A DNA stretch of 64,000 bases, taken from the NCBI RefSeq assembly GCF_003797765.1, contig NZ_RKMB01000019.1, forward strand, positions 54,073-118,072, given 5' to 3'. Source of the stretch: Ramlibacter sp. WS9. GTDB lineage: Bacteria > Pseudomonadota > Gammaproteobacteria > Burkholderiales > Burkholderiaceae_C. Below are positions 32,538 to 40,996 of this stretch, piece after piece. The first letter of the stretch is position 1; each line of letters opens with the position of its first letter. The position numbers were made by a program, and so were the translations under genes. The notes under the pieces are model-generated. The model was not told the origin of the DNA. It did no database searches and worked only from the letters and a program-made list of their open reading frames with translations.

Positions 32538-33533
32538 CTACTGCGCAGCGATACCGTTTTCGCGGATGACTCGGCCATAGGTGGCGAAATCGGCGTCGGC
32601 GAGCGCGGCGAAATCGCTGGGGTTCAAGTAGTGCGGCGTCATGCCCATGCCTTGCAGTTTGTCCTGCACCGCTGGGGAATCCATTGCAGCCTTGAGGGCC
32701 GCAGCGAGCCGTGCCTGCACCGTCGCGCTCAAGCCGGGCGACGCGGCCAGGCCGCTCCAGGGGGTCACCACCAGGTCCGGGAATCCCTGTTCCACCAGCG
32801 TGGGTACTTCGGGCAAATCCTTCACGCGCTGGCTGCTCGTTACCGCCAGCGCACGCAGCTTTCCAGAGCGCAACTGGGGCAATGCCGTTGCCGAGTCGGC
32901 CAGCATCATGGGGACCTGCCCGCCGAGCACGTCCAGCATCGCGGGCTGCGCGCCGCGGTAGGGGATGTGCGTCATCGGCGCGCCGGCCATCTGTGCGAGC
33001 CGCGCGCCGGTGAGGTGCCCCAGGCTGCCCTGGCCGGCGCTGGTGTAGGCCAGCCCGCCGGGTCGTTTTTTTGCGGCCGCCATCAGCTGCGCCACCGTCG
33101 TAACGCCCGCCATGTCGGGCAGCGCGGGGTTGATGACGAGAACGTTGAATTGCGTAGCGATGAGGCCGATGGGCGTGAAGTCGCGCGCCGCCGAGAACTG
33201 TTTGCCGAGGAAGTGGTAGTTCAGCACCGCCGGGATGACCAGCGAGACCAACGTGTAGCCGTCTGCCGGGCTGCGCCTCACGTCTTCGTGGCCGATCTGA
33301 CCGACGCCGCCCGACTTGTTGTCAATGACGACCGTCTGCTTCAGCTGCACAGCCATCTCCGCTCCGACCAGTCGCGCCACCGAGTCGGTCGGGCCGCCGG
33401 CGGGGAAGGGAACGACCAGGCGCAGCGGCCGGGTGGGGAAGTCTGCCTGGGCTCGAGCCACGGAGGCGGCCACCAGGCCGGCGGACGCGAGCAGCAGGGA
33501 GCGCCTGCGCGCGTTGAGATGGTTGGGTTTCAT
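32538..33533 (-). CDS. Bug/TctC-type periplasmic solute receptor (second)
   Basis: The 331-residue paralogue carries a twin-arginine-like signal start (NARRRSLLLASAGLVAASVARA), then DFPTRPLRLVVPFPAGGPTD and VIDNKSGGVGQIGHEDVRRSPADGYT. It is clearly diverged from its neighbour at 31488-32495. Its ATG overlaps the stop of the upstream acyl-CoA ligase gene (ATGA), which ties receptor and ligase together in translation. It probably captures the free acid that the ligase activates. No membrane transporter subunits are adjacent. Confidence 0.88.
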   Translation of the reverse strand: MKPNHLNARRRSLLLASAGLVAASVARAQADFPTRPLRLVVPFPAGGPTDSVARLVGAEMAVQLKQTVVIDNKSGGVGQIGHEDVRRSPADGYTLVSLVIPAVLNYHFLGKQFSAARDFTPIGLIATQFNVLVINPALPDMAGVTTVAQLMAAAKKRPGGLAYTSAGQGSLGHLTGARLAQMAGAPMTHIPYRGAQPAMLDVLGGQVPMMLADSATALPQLRSGKLRALAVTSSQRVKDLPEVPTLVEQGFPDLVVTPWSGLAASPGLSATVQARLAAALKAAMDSPAVQDKLQGMGMTPHYLNPSDFAALADADFATYGRVIRENGIAAQ

Positions 33534-35068
33534 GAGGCCGTTTCGAGTTGTGATGCAAGTTCGCGCTTGAGGACCTTGCCTGTGGGACCCATCGGCATCG
33601 CCTCGACGAACACGTAGCGCGACGGGCACTTGTAGGCGGCGAGCTGGTGGCGTACGTGCGCCGCGAGCTCATCGCGCAGCACGTCGGTGGCGTCAAGGCC
33701 CGGGCGCAATTCAATGAAGGCGACCACCATCTCGTCACCCAGGTCGCCCGCCTGCCCGACGACGGCCGCCTGCAGCACGGCGGCGTGCGTCGCAATAGCG
33801 GCCTCGACCTCCGCCGGATAAACGTTGAAGCCCGAGCGGATGATCATTTCCTTGCGACGGCCCACCACGGCCAGGTCACCGTCGGGCAGCCACCGCCCCA
33901 GGTCACCGGTGGCGAACCAGCCGCCCTCGCGAAGCACTTCGCGCGTGGCTGCTTCGTTCCGGTAGTAGCCGCGCATCACGCCGGGACCGCGCGCCTGGAT
34001 CTCGCCCACATCGCCGGTCGAGACGGGCTGGTCCGATGCGTCGACGATCCGCACTTCCACTGTGGCTTCGGGCGGGCCGACGCTCCACGGCAACGTTTCG
34101 GAGCCGGAGCGCGTGCGCGAGAGCGGTGCGCATTCGGTCATCCCATAGGCGTTGACCAGAGGCCGCCCGAAAGCCCGCTCGACACGCGCTTTCAGTGCCG
34201 GGTCCAGCGGCGCGCCACCGGCCACGAGCGTGCGCAAGCCATGCCCTGATAGATCGATTTGTTCCTGCTCGATGCGATCGAGCAGGCGGGCCCAGCCCGC
34301 CGGCACCATGGACGCCTGCTGCACGCTGCCGCGCGCGATGGCTTCGACCAGTTCGGCCGGCGACAGGCGCGGCCGCAGCCGGATGGCCGCGCCGAACAGG
34401 AGAGCCGGTACGGCGCTGGACAAGCCCATGGCATGCGAGAGGGGGGCGGCGACGTCGATCGTGTCGGCGGCGGTGGTGCCCCGGGCTTGGCCGACAACGC
34501 GGCCCATGTTGATCAGGCTCTCGTGCGACACCATCACCGCCTTGGGCTGCCCGGACGTGCCCGACGTGAAAACGAGCAAGGCGATGTCGGCCGCGTCTGC
34601 TTCGGCCGCGGCGCCGGAGTTGAAGCAATGCAGTGCGAGCCGGCCCAGGCCTTCGATCTCGAGCGGCCGCGCTTCGAGGCGGCGGGCGTGTTCGGCAGTG
34701 TCAGGGGAACCGTCCAGCGAAAAGAGCAGCCAGCGCGGGTCGGCGCACTGGGCCAGGCGCCGCAGTTCGGCCAGCGGCAGGCGTGCGTTGAGCACGGCCG
34801 GCCAGGCCCGCAAGCTCTGCGCGGCGAGCAGCAGCACGAGCGTGTCGGCGCTGTTCTCCGAGACCATCACCAGCCGCTCGCCCGCCTGCACGCCGAGGCT
34901 CCCCAGCGCGCTGCTAGCGCTCACTACCCGCTCAGCGAGTTCGCTCCAACGCCACGAAGACTCCGGTGTGTGCACGGCCCATGCATCGGGCTGCGCGCGT
35001 GCGCGCAGCGCGACGATGTCGGGCAACGAGGGGCAGGCGGGCGCAGCGGCGGTCAGGGGTGGGCTCAT
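33530..35068 (-). CDS. AMP-forming acyl-CoA synthetase
   Basis: The 512-residue ANL enzyme has the P-loop LLVFTSGTSGQPKAVMVSHE near residue 165, NAYGMTECAPLSRTR, the hinge GDLGRWLPDGDLAVVGRRKEMIIRSGFNVYP near 400, and the catalytic Lys in MGPTGKVLKREL near the C-terminus. It is a full-length class I ligase for a medium or alicyclic/aromatic acid. It is the first gene of the minus-strand operon to 30237 and is divergent from the NmrA gene. The 64-base gap carries a promoter and a palindromic operator. Confidence 0.88.
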   Translation of the reverse strand: MSPPLTAAAPACPSLPDIVALRARAQPDAWAVHTPESSWRWSELAERVVSASSALGSLGVQAGERLVMVSENSADTLVLLLAAQSLRAWPAVLNARLPLAELRRLAQCADPRWLLFSLDGSPDTAEHARRLEARPLEIEGLGRLALHCFNSGAAAEADAADIALLVFTSGTSGQPKAVMVSHESLINMGRVVGQARGTTAADTIDVAAPLSHAMGLSSAVPALLFGAAIRLRPRLSPAELVEAIARGSVQQASMVPAGWARLLDRIEQEQIDLSGHGLRTLVAGGAPLDPALKARVERAFGRPLVNAYGMTECAPLSRTRSGSETLPWSVGPPEATVEVRIVDASDQPVSTGDVGEIQARGPGVMRGYYRNEAATREVLREGGWFATGDLGRWLPDGDLAVVGRRKEMIIRSGFNVYPAEVEAAIATHAAVLQAAVVGQAGDLGDEMVVAFIELRPGLDATDVLRDELAAHVRHQLAAYKCPSRYVFVEAMPMGPTGKVLKRELASQLETAS

Positions 35069-35117
35069 TGACAGGGGAAAAAGGACCGTTAGAATAAACG
35101 AACAACGTTCATATAGT
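35068..35117 (+). promoter_or_regulatory. promoter TTGACA-N16-TAGAAT with downstream operator
   Basis: TTGACA (35068-35073) and TAGAAT (35090-35095) form a near-consensus promoter facing the NmrA gene. GAACAACGTTC at 35100-35110, with AATAAAC on the left and ATATAGT on the right, covers the expected transcription start. The same dyad lies 32 bases from the minus-strand ligase start and may control both directions. Confidence 0.7.
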
Positions 35118-35132
35118 CGACGTTAAGGTCCT

Positions 35133-36059
35133 ATGGTTTACCCGAAGGCAGGCGATGCCATCCTGGTGAGCGGTGCCACCGGCGCGCAGGGCGGGGCCGT
35201 GGTCCGCGCGCTGCTGGCCCGCGAGCGTTCGGTTCGGGCACTTGTGCGCAATCCACGCTCGCCGGGGTCGCTGGCCTTGCGCGAGGCGGGCGCCGAGCTG
35301 GTCACCGGCGACATGGAAGATCCGGCCTCCCTGGCCGCCGCCATGCAAGGCGCGGCCGGGGTCTTTTCGGTCCAGGTACCGGATACGCGGGGCGACGACA
35401 GCGAACGCCGGCATGGCCTGGCCCTGATCCACGCCGCGCGCGCGGCCGGCGTCGCCCAGTTCGTGCATACGTCGGTCAGCGGCACTGCGCAGCGCACGAG
35501 CTTTGCGCGCTGGGCGTCGGGTTACTGGAGTCAGAAGTACTGGAATGACAAGTGGGACGTGGAGGAAGCCGTGCGTCGCGCCGGCTTTGCGGCGTGGACG
35601 GTGCTGCGCCCCGCGTTCCTGATGGACAACTTCGCCCAGCCGAAATCGGCGTGGATGTTCCCGCAGCTCAGGCACGGCGAAATCGCGACGGCGCTGCTTG
35701 CCCAAACGCGCTTGCAGCTCATCGCAGCGGACGACGTCGGCGCTTTCGCCGCCGCGGCGTTCGACGACCGCAAAGCCTTCGGTTCGCGGGAGGTCGACCT
35801 TGCCGCCGAGGCACTGACCATGGGTGAAATCGCCGGGGTCCTGGCCCGGACGACGGATCGCCCGATCGCCGCGCTCTCGCTGACGCCCGGTGAGGCGCTG
35901 GCGCGCGGGCTCAATCCCGGCTGGGTGCGCTCGCAGGAGTGGACCAACGAAGTGGGCTACCAGGCCGACATCGAAGGACTGGCCCGCTGGCAGATACCGC
36001 TCACGTCATTCGAAGTCTGGGCGCAGCGGCACCGAAGCGCCATCGGCATCCCGGCCTGA
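35133..36059 (+). CDS. NmrA-family NAD(P)-binding protein
   Basis: The 308-residue atypical SDR has ILVSGATGAQGGAVVRALLA at the N-terminus, RALVRNP, TGDMEDPASLAAAM, and FVHTSVSG in place of the classical catalytic Ser. The Tyr-x3-Lys triad of classical SDRs is not evident. NmrA/HSCARG-like proteins act as redox-sensing regulators or as reductases such as isoflavone reductase. It stands alone on the plus strand between two operator-bearing promoters. Function unresolved. Confidence 0.8.
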   Translation: MVYPKAGDAILVSGATGAQGGAVVRALLARERSVRALVRNPRSPGSLALREAGAELVTGDMEDPASLAAAMQGAAGVFSVQVPDTRGDDSERRHGLALIHAARAAGVAQFVHTSVSGTAQRTSFARWASGYWSQKYWNDKWDVEEAVRRAGFAAWTVLRPAFLMDNFAQPKSAWMFPQLRHGEIATALLAQTRLQLIAADDVGAFAAAAFDDRKAFGSREVDLAAEALTMGEIAGVLARTTDRPIAALSLTPGEALARGLNPGWVRSQEWTNEVGYQADIEGLARWQIPLTSFEVWAQRHRSAIGIPA

Positions 36060-36087
36060 TTGCATCGGCCGGCAGTTGCCGCGCGCC

Positions 36088-36137
36088 TTGACAGGAATGC
36101 GGTACGCGTTAAACTATACGAACACTGTTCGATAATA
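36088..36137 (+). promoter_or_regulatory. promoter TTGACA-N16-TAAACT with downstream operator
   Basis: TTGACA (36088-36093) and TAAACT (36110-36115) are spaced by 16 bases. GAACACTGTTC at 36120-36130, flanked by ACTATAC and GATAATA, lies at the expected start of transcription. It drives the acyl-CoA dehydrogenase to ETF operon. No ribosome site precedes the ATG at 36147, about 20-25 bases from the predicted start. Confidence 0.7.
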
Positions 36138-36146
36138 CGTTCAACG

Positions 36147-37349
36147 ATGCGTTTTGAATTTTCCGCTGAGGATGAAGCCTTCCGGCTCGAGGTACAGGCT
36201 TTCTTCGCGGCGCACCTGCCCCGCGAGATGGCCAGGCGCTTTGCGATCGGCGCCCACCCGCCCGAGCGCGCCGACGTGCGAGCCTTCCAGGCGTTGCTGC
36301 ATGCGCGCGGCTGGGGCGCGCCGCATTGGCCCGTGGAGTGGGGCGGCACCGGCTGGTCGCCGCTGCGCAAGCACATCTTCATGGAGGAGCTCTACAACGC
36401 CGACGGGCTGGACTACGGCTGGCAGGGTCTGCACATGGTGGCGCCGGTGCTGATCGCCTTCGGCAGCGAGGCGCAGAAGAAGCGCTTTCTGCCGCCCATG
36501 CTCAGCGGCGACGAATTCTGGGCGCAAGGCTTTTCCGAGCCCAACGCGGGCTCGGACCTGGCCAATCTGAAAACGCAAGCCGTGCTCGAGGGCGACGAAT
36601 GGGTGGTCAACGGCCAGAAGATCTGGACCAGCGACGCCATGATGTCCGAATGGGGCTTCTTCCTGGTGCGCACCGACAGCACCGCGAAGCCGCAGCGCGG
36701 CATCTCCTTTCTGTTGATCCGCATGGACACGCCCGGCCTCACCGTGCGGCCCATCGTTTCCATCGAAGGCGGCACCGGCCTGAACGAAGTCTTCCTGGAG
36801 AACGTGCGGGTGCCGGCCGAAAACCTGGTCGGCGAGGCCGGCATGGGCTGGACCTACGCGAAGTACCTCCTGGAAAAGGAGCGCACGACCAGCGCCTTTC
36901 TCTACTTCAACAAGCGCGAGCTGGAGAAGGCCCGCGAGATCGCCCAGGCGCAGAAGATCGGCGGCGTTCCGTTGATCGACACGCCCGCCTTCGCGCACAA
37001 GCTGGCGCGCGCAGAAGTCGATGTGATGGCCCTGGAATTTTCCGTTCTGCGCATCCTGTCCGGCGAAGCCACGCAGAACCTGAACGCGGTCGTGTCGGCG
37101 CTCAAGCTGCGCGGCTCTGCGCTGCAGCAACGCGTCACTGATCTGCAGGTGGAAGCGCTAGGCCTGCACGCGCTGCGCTCATGGGGCCACGGAGAAGGTG
37201 AAGCGAGCGACAGCCCAGAAGCGTTGCGCTGGCCTGCTTTCGTGCCGGGCCGCACCGCCGCCGCGCTCATCGCGCGTGCCTCCACCATCTACGGCGGCTC
37301 GCAGGAAGTGCAAAAGAACATCATCGCCAAGCTGGCGTTCGGGCTCTAA
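36147..37349 (+). CDS. acyl-CoA dehydrogenase, subunit 1 of a probable heteromeric pair
   Basis: The 400-residue flavoprotein has the ACAD layout: an N-terminal helical domain (FEFSAEDEAFRLEVQAFFAAH), FSEPNAGSDLANLKTQA and WVVNGQKIWTSDA in the middle beta domain, and IYGGSQEVQKNIIAKLAFGL at the C-terminus. The Glu base position of straight-chain ACADs is not obvious. It is followed two bases later by a second, diverged ACAD gene. In steroid side-chain degradation such neighbouring pairs make alpha2beta2 enzymes (FadE-type), so a heterotetramer is likely. Electrons pass to the ETF encoded in the same operon. Confidence 0.88.
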   Translation: MRFEFSAEDEAFRLEVQAFFAAHLPREMARRFAIGAHPPERADVRAFQALLHARGWGAPHWPVEWGGTGWSPLRKHIFMEELYNADGLDYGWQGLHMVAPVLIAFGSEAQKKRFLPPMLSGDEFWAQGFSEPNAGSDLANLKTQAVLEGDEWVVNGQKIWTSDAMMSEWGFFLVRTDSTAKPQRGISFLLIRMDTPGLTVRPIVSIEGGTGLNEVFLENVRVPAENLVGEAGMGWTYAKYLLEKERTTSAFLYFNKRELEKAREIAQAQKIGGVPLIDTPAFAHKLARAEVDVMALEFSVLRILSGEATQNLNAVVSALKLRGSALQQRVTDLQVEALGLHALRSWGHGEGEASDSPEALRWPAFVPGRTAAALIARASTIYGGSQEVQKNIIAKLAFGL

Positions 37350-37351
37350 AT

Positions 37352-38479
37352 ATGGATTTCAACCTCACCGACGAACAACAGATGCTGCGCGAATCCGCTT
37401 CGCGCTTTGTGCGCGAGCAATACGGCTTCGAGGCCCGGCGCAAGTGGACGGCCGATGCCGGCTGGTCCTCCGAGCGCTGGGGCCAGTACGCGGAAATGGG
37501 CTGGCTGTCGCTGTCGATCCCGGAAGAGATGGGCGGCCTGGGCTGCAGCTTCGTGGAGACTGCGCTGGTCGCCGAGGAGTTGGGACGCGGCATGGTGCTC
37601 GAGCCGTTCATCGGCTGCGCTGTACTCGCGGCAAGGCTGGCCGAGCGTGGCGACGCCCCCGGCTTCGCCGCCCGGCGTGAAGCCTTGTTGGCCGGGATTG
37701 CCGACGGCAGCGCGATTGCACTGCTGGCGCACAGCGAGCCCGGCAGCCGGTTCGAACTGGACGCGGTCGCCACGCAGGCGCGCGAGACCCCCGGCGGCTG
37801 GGTGATCGACGGCACAAAGATGATGGTCCCCGGTGCACCGGGCGCGACTCACTTCATCGTGTCCGCGAATGTGCAGGGGCAGGGCGTCGCGCTGTTCCTG
37901 CTGCATCGCGAAGCCGTGGTGCTGCAAAGCTATGCCCTCATCGACGGCACGCGCGCGGCCGACATTGAACTGCACAGCGTCGCCGTCGGCAAGGATGCAT
38001 TGCTGGCCAATCCCGGTAGCGCTTTGCCGCTGCTGGAAGAGGCGATGGACCGCGCCGCTTTGGCGCAGGTGGCCGAGGGCCTGGGCTGCATGGAAGCCGT
38101 GCTCGCGCTTACGGCCGAATACCTGAAGACCCGTCAGCAGTTTGGCCAGCCCATCGGAAAGTTCCAGGCGCTGCAGCACCGCATGTCGGAGATGTTCGTC
38201 GAGGTGCAGGAGACACGTTCGATCCTGCTGCGCGGCATCGCCCACCTGGAAGGCGAGCCCGCGGCGCGCAAACAAGCCGTGTCGGCCGCGAAGGTGATGC
38301 TCGGCACGGCCGGGCGCTTCGTCGGCGGCCAGGGCATCCAGTTGCACGGTGGCATCGGCGTGACGGACGAATACCAGGTGGGCCACTACTACAAGCGGCT
38401 GCTGGCGCTCGAAAAGATCTACGGTGACAGCGACTGGCACCTCGACCGTTTCATCGCGGCGCAACGCGAAGCCGCGTGA
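37352..38479 (+). CDS. acyl-CoA dehydrogenase, subunit 2 of a probable heteromeric pair
   Basis: The 375-residue ACAD starts MDFNLTDEQQMLRESASRFV. It has a degenerate middle domain (LAHSEPGSRFELDAVATQA, GGWVIDGTKMMVPGA) and a conserved C-terminal half with YLKTRQQFGQPIGKFQALQH and GIQLHGGIGVTDEYQVGHYYKRL. This pattern, one subunit with an intact and one with a partly degraded FAD/substrate domain, is what FadE pairs show. The gene begins two bases after its partner. Confidence 0.88.
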   Translation: MDFNLTDEQQMLRESASRFVREQYGFEARRKWTADAGWSSERWGQYAEMGWLSLSIPEEMGGLGCSFVETALVAEELGRGMVLEPFIGCAVLAARLAERGDAPGFAARREALLAGIADGSAIALLAHSEPGSRFELDAVATQARETPGGWVIDGTKMMVPGAPGATHFIVSANVQGQGVALFLLHREAVVLQSYALIDGTRAADIELHSVAVGKDALLANPGSALPLLEEAMDRAALAQVAEGLGCMEAVLALTAEYLKTRQQFGQPIGKFQALQHRMSEMFVEVQETRSILLRGIAHLEGEPAARKQAVSAAKVMLGTAGRFVGGQGIQLHGGIGVTDEYQVGHYYKRLLALEKIYGDSDWHLDRFIAAQREAA

Positions 38480-38493
38480 TTGGAGACAAAGCA

Positions 38494-39288
38494 ATGAACT
38501 ACGAGAACTACAAGACCCTCAGCTTTCGCCGTGACGGCCGCGTGCTGCACGTGACCTTCAACCGGCCCGATACGCTCAACGCCTTCGACAACGACTTGCA
38601 TGGCGACTTCGACCGGTTCGTGCATGAAGTGCCGCGCGACGAAGCCACGCACGTGATCGTGCTCACCGGCGCGGGCAAGGCCTTCAGCGCTGGCGGCGAC
38701 ATCGACCACATGCAGGAACTGATCGACGTGCCCAGCGGCATCTATGGGGAGATCGCCGAGGGTAAACGCCTGATCAACGCTCTGCTGGACATTCCGCAGC
38801 CGATCATCGCGAAGATCAACGGCGCGGCCATTGGCCTGGGGGCCACCCTTGCGCTTTTTTGCGACATCAGCTTCGCCGCCGACCACGCAAAGATCGCCGA
38901 TCCGCACGTGAAGGTCGGATTCGTTGCGGGGGATGGCGGCGCGGTAATCTGGCCCCAGCTCATTGGCTATGCGCGTGCCAAGCACTACCTGCTGACGGGC
39001 GATGCAATTACCGGTGCGGACGCCGCGGCAATGGGCCTGGTCAACTTCGCGTTTCCGGCGGCGGAGCTCGACGCGGCCGTGGATGCCTATGCGCAACGTC
39101 TGGCTGCGGGCGCTCGTCGCGCGGTGCAATGGACCAAGGCCACGATCAACGTGGGCCTGAAGCAGGTCGCCGCCTCGGTGCTGGAGGCTGGCGCCGCTTA
39201 CGAGATGCTGTCGAACCAGACGCGTGACCATGCCGAAGCCGTCGCCGCGTTCCGCACCAAGCGCGCGCCGGACTTCAACGGCGACTGA
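38494..39288 (+). CDS. enoyl-CoA hydratase/isomerase
   Basis: The 264-residue crotonase-family protein shows VLHVTFNRPDTLNAFDN, the first oxyanion loop GKAFSAGGDIDHM, and the second NGAAIGLGATLALFCDISFAA. AKIADPHVKVGFVAGDGGAVIWP follows with the region of the catalytic Glu/Asp. ATG 38494 is chosen because GGAGA lies eight bases ahead. It probably hydrates the unsaturated acyl-CoA made by the preceding dehydrogenase pair. Confidence 0.88.
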   Translation: MNYENYKTLSFRRDGRVLHVTFNRPDTLNAFDNDLHGDFDRFVHEVPRDEATHVIVLTGAGKAFSAGGDIDHMQELIDVPSGIYGEIAEGKRLINALLDIPQPIIAKINGAAIGLGATLALFCDISFAADHAKIADPHVKVGFVAGDGGAVIWPQLIGYARAKHYLLTGDAITGADAAAMGLVNFAFPAAELDAAVDAYAQRLAAGARRAVQWTKATINVGLKQVAASVLEAGAAYEMLSNQTRDHAEAVAAFRTKRAPDFNGD

Positions 39289-39309
39289 ACACAATCAAAG
39301 GAGCATTCA

Positions 39310-40212
39310 ATGGGTATCGTTCAAGACAAGGTGGTGGTCGTCACCGGCGCGGGCGCCGGGATCGGCCGCGATTTCGCCAAGGGGTTCGCTGCTGCCGGCG
39401 CCAAGGTCGTGGTCAACGACCTGGCGCGCGACAAGGAAACCGGCAAGGCACTGGCCGACGGCGTCGTGGCTGAAATCCGCGAGGCCGGCGGCCAGGCCGT
39501 GGCGGCCGTGGAAAGCGTGGCCGAATGGGACTCGGCACACAAGATCGTGCAGGCCGCGCTTGACAGCTTCGGGCGCATCGACTGCATTGTGAACAACGCG
39601 GGCATCGTGCGCGACCGCTTCATCTTCAACATGAGCCAGGAAGAGTGGAAGGCCGTGGTCGACGTCCACCTGAACGGCTCGTTCTTCATGACGCGCGCCG
39701 CCGCGCCGCACTTCAAGAGCCAGGAAGGCGGCAGCTACATCCACATGACCTCCACCTCGGGGTTGATCGGCAACCTGGGCCAGGGCAATTACTCGGCGGC
39801 CAAGATGGGCCTCGTCGGCCTGTCGAAGTCGATCGCGCTGGACATGGCCAAGTTCAAGGTGCGATCCAACTGCATCGCGCCTTGGGCCTGGACCGCGATG
39901 ACGGCCAGCATCCCGGCCGACACGCCCGAGCAGAAGGCCCGCGTGGAAAAGTTGAAGCGCATGGAAAGCGCCAAGATCGCGCCACTGGCCGTGTACCTGG
40001 CCAGCGACCGCTCGGCCCACGTGTCGGGCCAGATCTTCGGCGTGCGCGCCAACGAGATCTATTTCTTCAACCAGATCCGCATGATCCGCTCGATGCACCG
40101 CAGCGAAGGCTGGACGCCCGAGACCATCGCCGACGAGGCGATGCCCGCCTTCGAGGCCAGCTTCTTCGAGAACGTGCCCTCGATGAAGCTGACCCCTTGG
40201 GATCCCGTGTAA
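39310..40212 (+). CDS. short-chain dehydrogenase, hydroxyacyl-CoA dehydrogenase-like
   Basis: The 300-residue SDR has VVVTGAGAGIGRDFAKGFAA, VVVNDLARDKETG (similar to the MFE-2 dehydrogenase family), VNNAGIVRDRFIFNMSQEEW, catalytic Ser in HMTSTSGLIG and Tyr-x3-Lys in NYSAAKMGL. It is a likely 3-hydroxyacyl-CoA dehydrogenase that completes dehydrogenation, hydration and oxidation in this operon. No thiolase is in the window, so cleavage must use another gene or another mechanism. Confidence 0.88.
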   Translation: MGIVQDKVVVVTGAGAGIGRDFAKGFAAAGAKVVVNDLARDKETGKALADGVVAEIREAGGQAVAAVESVAEWDSAHKIVQAALDSFGRIDCIVNNAGIVRDRFIFNMSQEEWKAVVDVHLNGSFFMTRAAAPHFKSQEGGSYIHMTSTSGLIGNLGQGNYSAAKMGLVGLSKSIALDMAKFKVRSNCIAPWAWTAMTASIPADTPEQKARVEKLKRMESAKIAPLAVYLASDRSAHVSGQIFGVRANEIYFFNQIRMIRSMHRSEGWTPETIADEAMPAFEASFFENVPSMKLTPWDPV

Positions 40213-40224
40213 GGAGCGACGAAC

Positions 40225-40974
40225 ATGAAAGCATTGGTCGCGGTCAAACGCGTGATCGACTACAACCTCAAAGCCCGCGTCAAGTCCGACGGCAGCGATG
40301 TGGACCTGGCCGGCGTGAAGATGTCGATGAACCCATTCGACGAAATCGCGGTCGAAGAGGCCGTGCGGCTGAAGGAAGCCGGTGTGGTCACCGAGGTGGT
40401 GGCCGTGAGCATTGGCGTCGCGGCCTGTGCCGAGACGCTGCGCACGGCGATGGCGCTGGGCGCGGATCGCGCGGTGCTCGTCGAAACCGCTGCCGAACTC
40501 GAACCGCTGCACGTCGCCAAGCTGCTGAAAGCGGTGGCCGACAAGGAGCAGCCGCAGCTCGTGTTCCTGGGCAAGCAGGCGATCGACGACGACGCCGGCC
40601 AGACCGGCCAGATGCTGGCGGCGCTCCTGCGCTGGCCGCAAGCCACTTTCGCATCGAAGGTGTCGGTGAACGGTGGGGCGGTCGAAGTCACGCGGGAAGT
40701 CGACGGCGGGCTCGAAACGCTGGCGCTGGACTTGCCCGCCGTAGTGACCGTCGATCTGCGACTGAATTCCCCGCGCTACGTGACGCTGCCCAGCATCATG
40801 AAGGCGAAGAAGAAGGTCATCGACACGCTGCCCGCCGAGACGCTGGGCGTCTCGCTGGCGCCTCGTACGCAGGTGCTGAAGGTGAGCGAGCCGAAGGCCC
40901 GGGCCGGCGGGATCAAGGTCGCCGATGTGGCGGCACTGATCGACAAGCTGAAGAACGAAGCCAAAGTGATCTAA
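40225..40974 (+). CDS. etfB: electron transfer flavoprotein beta subunit
   Basis: The 249-residue protein shows the ETF beta start MKALVAVKRVIDYNLKARVK, NPFDEIAVEEAVRLKEAG and the AMP-binding and signature region LVFLGKQAIDDDAGQTGQMLAALLRWPQATFASKV. It pairs with the alpha subunit 22 bases downstream. ETF carries electrons from the acyl-CoA dehydrogenases to ETF-ubiquinone oxidoreductase. This copy is dedicated to the cluster; a housekeeping copy is expected elsewhere. Confidence 0.93.
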   Translation: MKALVAVKRVIDYNLKARVKSDGSDVDLAGVKMSMNPFDEIAVEEAVRLKEAGVVTEVVAVSIGVAACAETLRTAMALGADRAVLVETAAELEPLHVAKLLKAVADKEQPQLVFLGKQAIDDDAGQTGQMLAALLRWPQATFASKVSVNGGAVEVTREVDGGLETLALDLPAVVTVDLRLNSPRYVTLPSIMKAKKKVIDTLPAETLGVSLAPRTQVLKVSEPKARAGGIKVADVAALIDKLKNEAKVI

Positions 40975-40996
40975 CACGCCCAATCCAGGAGTCTTC

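Noticed and set aside
31539..33617. 692-codon plus-strand frame opposite the two Bug receptor genes
   Set aside because: It is antisense to two well-conserved receptors with signal peptides and shows no domain of its own.
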